8,788 nucleotides of DNA. Source: CAZLBV01 sp964557845 (GTDB lineage Bacteria; Acidobacteriota; Aminicenantia; Aminicenantales; Aminicenantaceae). Below the pieces are notes generated by a model. It saw only the letters and a program-made list of their open reading frames with translations. It was not told where the DNA came from and made no database searches. The stretch is taken from assembly GCA_964557845.1 (NCBI GenBank), contig CAZLBV010000074.1:1-8788 (forward strand), written 5' to 3'. Both the position numbers and the translations under genes were made by a program. Below are positions 1-5,503 of the stretch, in pieces (positions within the stretch are counted from its first letter, which is position 1; each line of letters begins with the position of its first letter).

Positions 1-789
1 CCTACCTGGGAGTTCCAGCCTGATTGGATCCGTAAAGGACGCGGCGATCAAATGGAGTTGGGGCGTGTTTGGGGAAAGACGGAAACACTCGAGTATGTAG
101 CCCGCGAAGGAATGAAGGCAGAATTTGAACCCGGAGAGCGTTACTCCTACTCCAACACCAATTACACTATTTTGGGATTGGTGATTGAGGCTGTAACCGG
201 AAATCCTGTTATGAAAGAGATCCGAAACCGGATCCTTGAACCTCTTAAGCTTGAGGATACCTTTCTGGAATCCTTTGAGGAAATTCCCGGGGGTTATGTT
301 CATCACTATCACTATGCCACTCCTTACTTTGATGAATCTGCGGGAGTCCACCGCGGATTTACCCAGATCCGTCCCTACCTGGTGGAATCCACCGGTGGGA
401 ATCTTTCCCCTGAGTGGGCAGCCGGAGGAATGGTCTCATCAGCCAGCGATCTGGTGCGCTGGGCTCGGGCGATCCGTGATGGGGAGCTTCTCGGTCCGGC
501 CATGCAGAAAGAAGTCTACACTTACTATCCTCCGGAAAAAAGCCAAAGTGCCAGGATGCAATATATGCAGGGAGCAATGTGGATAGACGACTTTTACCAG
601 GATCATGCGGTTTATGGCCACTCAGGAGGAACCTTGGGTTTTACTGCCTTGATGTACTGGTTTGAGGACACGGATATCATTGTAGTGGTTTTGACCAATG
701 TAGGAGGCATGCACAGTGGATTGAGCCGCTCTCCGGTCAGCCTGTTTTTCCGGGAGGTGCTGCTGCCGGTAGTGATGCGCATGGATTGA
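1..789 (+). CDS. Serine beta-lactamase-fold hydrolase (class C / DD-peptidase-like), 5' partial
   Basis: The frame is open from base 1 to the TGA at 787-789, so this is the C-terminal 262 residues of a longer protein that begins before the window; the ATG at base 52 is internal. Two of the three family motifs are visible. The Tyr-x-Asn motif appears as YSN near bases 148-156, within YSYSNTNYTILGL. The third motif, equivalent to KTG, is HSGG from base 619, followed by TLGFTALMYW, which fits the active-site beta-strand. The Ser-x-x-Lys nucleophile motif should lie some 80-100 residues before YSN and is therefore off the window. The family (Pfam Beta-lactamase, PF00144) includes esterases, D-amino-acid peptidases and lactamases, so the substrate cannot be named. 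Any signal peptide would also be outside the window. The gene converges on the HEAT-repeat gene with a 27-base gap, in which I see no clear terminator hairpin. Confidence 0.88.
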   Translation, partial: PTWEFQPDWIRKGRGDQMELGRVWGKTETLEYVAREGMKAEFEPGERYSYSNTNYTILGLVIEAVTGNPVMKEIRNRILEPLKLEDTFLESFEEIPGGYVHHYHYATPYFDESAGVHRGFTQIRPYLVESTGGNLSPEWAAGGMVSSASDLVRWARAIRDGELLGPAMQKEVYTYYPPEKSQSARMQYMQGAMWIDDFYQDHAVYGHSGGTLGFTALMYWFEDTDIIVVVLTNVGGMHSGLSRSPVSLFFREVLLPVVMRMD

Positions 790-816
790 TTTTAGGCTTT
801 AGATCTGATACTAGTC

Positions 817-1257
817 TTAATCCATATTTTTCTTAACAGTGATCCCTAGCTTTTTCAACGCCTTATCACTCTCTTTTTGGATCGAAGGATCCGGGTCCAT
901 CAGTGCACTGATAAGATAGGTAGCTGCTAAAGGATCGCCTGTGCCGATTCGGCCTAGAACCTCGATCGCTGCTCTGCGTGCCGGAACGGATCCGTGGGTT
1001 ATAACTCCGTATATAGAGCTGGCGGCGTATAAGTCGTCGAGCATGATAAGGGCGGTTACGGTGGCCCGGTGGATCAAGTCATCTGGATCTTCCAGAGCCC
1101 TGACCAGCGCCTCACATATATCATCGTCTTCAGGCCGGGCATACAGATCCGCTACGGCTGTGGGATCCTTCAATATTTTTTGGTAGAAAGATGCGACGCG
1201 AAGAGGAGGTTTTAATTCTTGATTCTTGTTGGGTGATGTTTTTTTTGAGTTACTCAT
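817..1257 (-). CDS. Small HEAT-repeat protein
   Basis: This 146-residue protein has no signal peptide or membrane segment, so it is probably cytoplasmic. After a polar Lys/Asn/Ser-rich start (residues 1-17) come about three helical repeats of HEAT / PBS-lyase type, roughly residues 45-76, 77-107 and 108-140. The repeats show the usual pattern ALxDxDxxIxxxAxxAL, for example ALEDPDDLIHRATVTAL and ALMDPDPSIQKESDKAL. Such repeats bind protein partners; no catalytic motif is present and the partner is unknown. The ATG at 1257 has no Shine-Dalgarno sequence in front of it (the upstream bases are A/T-rich). It lies 7 bases after the stop of a remnant reading frame, so it could be expressed by read-through or by a weak own promoter (a TATAAT on the minus strand at 1336-1331, without a good -35 box). 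It could be a fragment of a longer repeat protein, but the repeats are intact. Confidence 0.7.
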   Translation of the reverse strand: MSNSKKTSPNKNQELKPPLRVASFYQKILKDPTAVADLYARPEDDDICEALVRALEDPDDLIHRATVTALIMLDDLYAASSIYGVITHGSVPARRAAIEVLGRIGTGDPLAATYLISALMDPDPSIQKESDKALKKLGITVKKNMD

Positions 1258-1264
1258 TTTATTG

Positions 1265-1366
1265 TTATTTATTAGAATCCATATATTTATTCAGAAACTC
1301 GAGCATCTTTACAGGATGGTCGCCGAAATAATTATATCCATCTAACCGTTCTAACCGTCCCTTATT
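1265..1366 (-). pseudogene. Remnant reading frame without a start, unknown origin
   Basis: On the minus strand the frame directly after the stop of the broken propeller gene stays open for 33 codons and ends in TAA at 1267-1265. Its peptide contains DGYNYFGDHPVKMLEFLNKY, which has the composition of a real protein C-terminus (aromatic residues, a turn, then an amphipathic helix) rather than of a random frame. There is no start codon with a ribosome-binding site; the only ATG in the frame before the last helix is at KM. I do not recognise the family. It may be the tail of a gene whose body was deleted together with part of the neighbouring propeller gene. A 9-base tandem duplication lies inside it (1341-1358). 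Confidence 0.35.
1341..1358. repeat. Perfect 9-bp tandem duplication
   Basis: The nonamer tctaaccgt occurs twice back to back (1341-1349 and 1350-1358). It sits in the remnant reading frame just downstream of the broken propeller gene. A short in-place duplication of this kind is common at slippage or repair sites, and here it fits a stretch no longer under coding selection. Nothing suggests a regulatory role. Confidence 0.7.
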
Positions 1367-2112
1367 TCAATCGTACTTCCAATTCATGGTGTATCTGGCC
1401 ACATAAGGAATGCCTTCTTTTTCATCCAGGCAGGTAATGTACACTTGATTATTCTTGATAACATAGGCATATTCCTCTTGACTTCCAGCGAAACCAATTC
1501 CACTGCTTTTGTGAATGCGGCATCATATTTGATGATTTTCAGTATTTGTCTATCCGGACCGAGATTCATTGTTTCACAATATATGTAGCTGAGAGAATCT
1601 AGCAAGGACCGATAAATGCTGTCTTTATCTCCCAGGCTGATTTCCTTGAGGCATTCTCCTTCTGTGGAAAACTCCAGGTATTTTCGATTCATGTTGTCGA
1701 GAATGACAATGATGTTGCCTTCACGCATATACATCCGCGCCGGCCAGCCAACCTCGCCTGGGCCTTGGCCGCTTTTTAAAATCGTGCGGATGTAATGGCC
1801 ATCTTTAGTATACATCTTGATGTTGATCAGCTTGGAATCAAGTACGATGATGTTATCCTCATTATCAACCTGGACGTCCCGGATTTAGGCAAACATGTAT
1901 TTTTCATCTCCCTCCTCGATTCCAATATGAAGAGTTTGCTCCAAGACCAAGCCTGTTGATTCACCTGGTACCTTAACCGGTTCCAGAGGATTTCTGACGA
2001 TGGTGACGCCGAATTCCACCTGGAGCATTTCTTCTAAGGTGGAATCCTTTTTTTCGCAGGCTCCAGCAGCCAGCAAAATCAAACTCAGCACAGCGATCCT
2101 AAATATTTTCAT
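1367..2112 (-). pseudogene. Broken 6-bladed beta-propeller lipoprotein gene
   Basis: The gene starts at ATG 2112 behind a strong Shine-Dalgarno sequence (AGAGGGGG). Residues 1-18 form a signal peptide with a weak lipobox ending at Cys19 (LAAGAC), so the product was probably a membrane-anchored lipoprotein. It resembles the 6-bladed beta-propeller family (NHL/TolB-like, PF17170): YMF-stop-IRDVQVDNEDNIIVLDS, then GHYIRTILKSGQGPGE. An in-frame TAA at 1887-1885 interrupts exactly where intact members read a residue such as Glu or Gly between F and IxD; GAA to TAA would be a one-base change. The same frame continues to 1384, but its last 30 or so residues are unlike the family. The correct C-terminal blade (EEYAYVIKNNQVYITCLDE...YVARYTMNWKYD) is in the -1 frame and ends at TGA 1369-1367. 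The switch lies between about 1480 and 1523, near an AAAA run at 1507-1510. The total of about 248 codons is short for a family usually near 350-390 residues, so the switch probably marks an internal deletion. A truncated 75-residue lipoprotein could still be made. Confidence 0.75.
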
Positions 2113-2190
2113 TGATCCCCCTCTTAATCAATTTCCATGAGTTTTCCCAGGGCAAAAGATTTGTTTTATATTTTCATCTTGTTTTTTTTC

Positions 2191-3609
2191 TTATTTTTTC
2201 CCCTGAAAATGGCACCCAAGACAAGCTTGACTTTGGTAAATATAGCCTGTTTCATTCAGGTGGACTTTATCCATGTGTCTTTTTTCATGGGAATGACAGT
2301 TCAAACAGGAAAAATCCCTGATGTCTGCTGAGGAATGACAATCAACGCAATTTAATAGACGGTGGGCGCCTCGAAGGGGCCATGAGAGATCATGGTTGAA
2401 AATGGTTTTATTCCAACTAATCGCTTCAGTACCGTGACATACTTCACAATTGGAATGAAAACCTAGTTGTTTATGGTTAGGATTCTTGGCATTTAAATAA
2501 TCATCAAGATGGCAGAAAACACATGCTGAAGGCAGTCCAGCATAGATGTTGTTTTTATGGCAATCGGTACAACGAGCGGCAAAATGTCTGCCTTTTAATG
2601 GGAATGTTGAGTGGGTAAAAGTGGCGCCCTCCCACGAAATGGCTTCCGAGCTGTGGCATATCTCACAATCAGTGGGGAAGCCTGCTTGCTTATGATCAGG
2701 CTCCTTAGCGTTATTGTAATCTTTTAAATGACAGGCGGCACAGGTCGAAGGCAGTCCCTGATAAATGCCGTTTTCATGGCAATCGGTACAACGGGCAGTC
2801 CGGTGTTTGCCTTTTAATGGGAACGTTGAGTGGGTAAAAGTGGCGCCTTCCCACGAAATGGCTTCCGAGCTGTGGCACATCTTACAATCATTGGGGAAGC
2901 CTGCTTGCTTGTGATCAGGCTCCTTAGCGTTATTGTAATCTTTTAAATGACAGGCGGCACAGGTCGAAGGCAGTCCCTGATAAATGCCGCTTTCATGGCA
3001 GTCTGAACACCTCAATAATTTGTGTTTCCCTTTTAATAAAAATAAACTATGATCAAATTTCGCTCCTATCCAACTTGATTCCTGTAAATGGCAAATCCAG
3101 CAGTCGATTGAAAATCCAGCAGCTATATGATCCGGATTTCTTGAAGACTTATATTCGTTTTCATGGCAGGTATAACAATTTCTCTCTTTTTGACTGAAGT
3201 TCTCATCCATGTGGCACTGGATACAGTCAAGAGTCCGGTGGGCGCCGCTCAACCTGTAACCAGTTTTAAACTCATGACTCCATTTGTTTGTTGGAACGGG
3301 TTTCCAGGAAAAGGGGGTGTGGCACTCTCCGCAGTGGGTTCCAAGCTGAAGCTGATAACGGTCGTCCTGACTCCTGTCCCAGTGACAGGCTTCGCAGGCT
3401 GTAGGAGTTCCTTCAAAGACATTGTTCAAATGACATTCGATGCAGGGAACGATTCGGTGTCTTCCAGTAAGCGGGAAATTTGTCTGGTCATGAGTTTCCA
3501 GAGACCAGTGTTTCTGGCTTTCCTGCAGTTCTTTATTTTTTTGATGCCCAAAATTAAAGAAGATACCGGAAGCTAAAACAAAAAGAAAAAAAATGGCCGG
3601 CTTTCTCAT
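2191..3609 (-). CDS. 18-heme c-type cytochrome built of six triheme modules
   Basis: This 472-residue exported cytochrome has 18 CxxCH heme-attachment motifs, with first Cys at residues 56, 72, 93, 129, 145, 170, 201, 217, 242, 274, 290, 315, 347, 363, 388, 421, 435 and 463. They form six groups of three. Each module also carries about three extra histidines (patterns FxH, GxH before the first heme, and PDHKxxGF before the third), enough for bis-His ligation. Modules 3 to 5 repeat with a period of exactly 73 residues. A signal peptide covers about residues 1-21 (MRKP, then hydrophobic); there is no lipobox, so a soluble periplasmic or secreted protein is more likely than a lipoprotein. It starts 8 bases after the barrel gene and closes the operon. 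Its likely role is the large, possibly extracellular, end of an electron conduit with the barrel and the hexaheme cytochrome; a purely periplasmic wire is the alternative. No catalytic domain is visible. Confidence 0.93.
   Translation of the reverse strand: MRKPAIFFLFVLASGIFFNFGHQKNKELQESQKHWSLETHDQTNFPLTGRHRIVPCIECHLNNVFEGTPTACEACHWDRSQDDRYQLQLGTHCGECHTPFSWKPVPTNKWSHEFKTGYRLSGAHRTLDCIQCHMDENFSQKERNCYTCHENEYKSSRNPDHIAAGFSIDCWICHLQESSWIGAKFDHSLFLLKGKHKLLRCSDCHESGIYQGLPSTCAACHLKDYNNAKEPDHKQAGFPNDCKMCHSSEAISWEGATFTHSTFPLKGKHRTARCTDCHENGIYQGLPSTCAACHLKDYNNAKEPDHKQAGFPTDCEICHSSEAISWEGATFTHSTFPLKGRHFAARCTDCHKNNIYAGLPSACVFCHLDDYLNAKNPNHKQLGFHSNCEVCHGTEAISWNKTIFNHDLSWPLRGAHRLLNCVDCHSSADIRDFSCLNCHSHEKRHMDKVHLNETGYIYQSQACLGCHFQGKK
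2591..3009 (-). repeat. Tandem 219-bp direct repeat inside the 18-heme gene
   Basis: Two copies, about 2591-2790 and 2810-3009, align without gaps at a period of 219 bases (73 codons, one triheme module). Over the first 190 or so aligned bases I count about 7 mismatches, that is roughly 96% identity. Several mismatches are silent; the visible amino-acid changes include Asn/Thr before the third heme. The flanking modules (2372-2590 and upstream of 3010) share the protein pattern but are far more diverged in DNA. This points to a recent duplication, or to conversion, of one heme module. Confidence 0.9.
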
Positions 3610-3617
3610 ATCTTATA

Positions 3618-4907
3618 CTAATTCCTGTAAATCAACCTGATAAAAAACAGATGCTGATTCGACAATTCCTGAATAAAGTACTCATACTCCACTGATACAG
3701 CCAAAGAGCGGTTGAGTATAATGAACAAAAAGTTGGAAATAGTCTTGTAACCGTCAAGATGGATAAGTTGAGGAAGACCGGAATTGTAGTTATAACGAAG
3801 GCTGTTGTAAGTATTAGAAAAGCTTGAATTCCAGGAAACCTTGCCGAAATCTTTACTTAAAGAGATGTAATAAGAATCAGATTCAGAGATTTTGCCTCTA
3901 TTGCTGCTGAAGCTTCCATAAGCTGAAATACCTGAGTTAAGAATATTTAAGAATGAGCTTCCAAAAATCCATGAATGATTGCGGATATTATCGTCCTTTT
4001 GTTCTCTCTCCTGCCGGGAAACATAAAAGCGCATGGTCTGGGTAGGTTTTATTCCCAATCGAATTCCATAGAGCTTTGAATAATAATAACGTTCCAGCTG
4101 CCTGTCATTAAGGCCTGGATCCTGGGATTTATTTATGGCGTATTGATGGAAATCCAGTCCTTTCCCTGAACTGTAAACAGCGCTCACGTCAAGGAAAGAA
4201 TAAGGATCAAATCTACAATTTATAAAAAGCCGGGAGAGCCGGTCTTCCTGATGAATGTCCGGTCCCAATCCATATTCCATGTTACCGAAAATAACCAGAT
4301 ATTTCTTTATGGGATACAGATAGACTGTATGAAAATACCGATGTTCTGTTACTCCTGAGTACCGGATGTGGTTATAACTGAGAGACAATCTTTTTCCCAG
4401 CCTGCCTCTATAACGGGCAAAGATGCCAAATTTTTGATACTCTTTATCCAGGCGGTTCACATAGATATTGGATTCAAGGCCAGCATATCCTCCAAGAAGT
4501 AAATCAGGTGTAGGCTTAAATCCCAAGGCTCCTCCGAAGAGCTGGCCAATACCCGCACTATCATAAAGATTCATCTGACCAAAGGATAGATACAAAGGAC
4601 TATCCGTTTGTTCAAAACTCAAGCAGGCATCATAGAGAATAAGCTGGTTGTACCCACTTTCTCCAATTTTTAGCCGGTTACGGGTATCCAAAAGAAGAGA
4701 CCAGCCTGAACCACGCTGATTAAGAAGCTCCATTCTCATCCTGAGGCTGAACTGGCTAGCAAAATCAATTCCCTGGTATTTGGCTCCAAACCAATCCAGA
4801 TAAATAGCACCCCGCATATAGAATTTTTCCACGGGACCATCACTTGCTGAAATAAAAGGAGCTAATGTCGAACAGATAATAAAGATTAAAAAACAATATT
4901 TTTTCAT
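3618..4907 (-). CDS. Outer-membrane beta-barrel protein, putative porin of a porin-cytochrome conduit
   Basis: The 429-residue protein starts MKKYCFLIFIICSTLAPFISAS, a typical Sec signal peptide cleaved near residue 21. The rest has no hydrophobic helix. It alternates aromatic and polar residues in short strands separated by charged turns (for example LSLSYNHIRYSG, FGNMEYGLG, SVEYEYFIQEL), the pattern of an outer-membrane barrel, and it ends in a beta-strand (FFIRLIYRN). An N-terminal block, YLSFGQMNLYDSAGIGQLF, is rich in glycine and looks like a conserved signature, but I cannot name the family. Its ATG overlaps the stop of the hexaheme gene by four bases (ATGA), which implies translational coupling. 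The 18-heme gene follows 8 bases later. Being set between two multiheme cytochromes suggests that it is the sheath through which hemes cross the outer membrane, as in MtrCAB of Shewanella or the OmbB-OmaB-OmcB type of Geobacter. It is shorter than MtrB. No sequence similarity to those porins is claimed; a substrate porin remains possible. Confidence 0.8.
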   Translation of the reverse strand: MKKYCFLIFIICSTLAPFISASDGPVEKFYMRGAIYLDWFGAKYQGIDFASQFSLRMRMELLNQRGSGWSLLLDTRNRLKIGESGYNQLILYDACLSFEQTDSPLYLSFGQMNLYDSAGIGQLFGGALGFKPTPDLLLGGYAGLESNIYVNRLDKEYQKFGIFARYRGRLGKRLSLSYNHIRYSGVTEHRYFHTVYLYPIKKYLVIFGNMEYGLGPDIHQEDRLSRLFINCRFDPYSFLDVSAVYSSGKGLDFHQYAINKSQDPGLNDRQLERYYYSKLYGIRLGIKPTQTMRFYVSRQEREQKDDNIRNHSWIFGSSFLNILNSGISAYGSFSSNRGKISESDSYYISLSKDFGKVSWNSSFSNTYNSLRYNYNSGLPQLIHLDGYKTISNFLFIILNRSLAVSVEYEYFIQELSNQHLFFIRLIYRN

Positions 4908-5482
4908 CTAAAGCCCTTCAGCGTCCAGACATCAACCCGCCGGTCTTTTTGGCTGTGGCATAATTGGCATTGATCCTGACGGCCGGGATGCGGGGATATA
5001 TGGCATGACCGGCAGAGAGATTCCGTCAGGAGAAGAGAGCGCGTTTTTTCTCTTGGGAAAGAGATTTCTTCTCTATGGCATAAAAAACAGTCTTTTATCC
5101 TTTGATGAGCATCTTTAAGGATATATCCCGTCTGGGCATGGTCAAAATTCTCTTTATTGAAATCTGCCAATTTCCATTCGTTCTCTCGATGTTCTTGATG
5201 GCAGTCGCTGCATTGCTGACCTTTGTCTTTATGAAATCCTGTCCCAGCGGAAATCCTGGATGCAATTTCTAAATGACAGTCAAGACACTTTTTATCCGAT
5301 ACTTCTAATTCCGGAGAGTGGCAGGCTTGGCAATTCTGAAGCCCCGGAGAATCACTGTGGACAGCACTTAATGGGCCTGGTCCTTCTTTCAGGTCTTGCT
5401 GCTGTGATATTAAGAGAAAATGATAAATAGAGAGAGAAAAGATTAGGATAACTACTTTTACCCAATTATTTCTAAGGTTCAT
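4904..5482 (-). CDS. Hexaheme c-type cytochrome, probably periplasmic
   Basis: The 192-residue protein has six CxxCH motifs with first Cys at 51, 66, 91, 132, 157 and 172. Outside these motifs the mature part has exactly six histidines (42, 84, 98, 115, 126, 165), which fits bis-His ligation of all six hemes. A hydrophobic stretch at residues 8-26 is either a signal peptide or an uncleaved membrane anchor; no lipobox is present. The segment FDHAQTGYILKDAHQRIKDC (113-132) has the same FxH...GxH...C layout as the modules of the 18-heme protein, so the two cytochromes share a building block. The gene starts 21 bases after the molybdopterin subunit and overlaps the barrel gene by four bases. Its position between enzyme and barrel suggests that it takes electrons from the hydroxylase and feeds the conduit, the role of MtrA or OmaB; those proteins are decaheme and octaheme, so this one would be a small version. 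No strong Shine-Dalgarno sequence precedes ATG 5482. Confidence 0.92.
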   Translation of the reverse strand: MNLRNNWVKVVILIFSLSIYHFLLISQQQDLKEGPGPLSAVHSDSPGLQNCQACHSPELEVSDKKCLDCHLEIASRISAGTGFHKDKGQQCSDCHQEHRENEWKLADFNKENFDHAQTGYILKDAHQRIKDCFLCHREEISFPREKTRSLLLTESLCRSCHISPHPGRQDQCQLCHSQKDRRVDVWTLKGFR

Positions 5483-5503
5483 TGTTTTTTTGCTTTAGAA
5501 TTT

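Noticed and set aside
439..621. Minus-strand open frames opposite the beta-lactamase-fold gene
   Set aside because: They are antisense to a frame with clear YSN and HSGG motifs and have no domain, start signal or neighbours to support them.
1331..1336. TATAAT on the minus strand as a promoter for the HEAT-repeat gene
   Set aside because: The -10 match is perfect, but no acceptable -35 box lies 16-18 bases upstream and the start codon has no Shine-Dalgarno sequence; too weak for a feature.
2142..2157. Near-palindrome TTTTCCCAGGGCAAAA between the 18-heme gene and the broken lipoprotein gene
   Set aside because: As a hairpin it would have almost no loop, and no T run follows on the minus strand, so I do not call it a terminator; one short palindrome is not enough to call an operator.
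2372..3040. Regularly spaced repeats suggesting a CRISPR or satellite array
   Set aside because: The period is 219 bases, exactly 73 codons in frame with a triheme module; it is a coding repeat with no spacer structure.
3163..3576. Open frame of 137 codons on the plus strand opposite the 18-heme gene
   Set aside because: It lies wholly antisense to a cytochrome gene with 18 intact heme motifs; its protein has no recognisable domain, and it arises from the codon pattern of the real gene.
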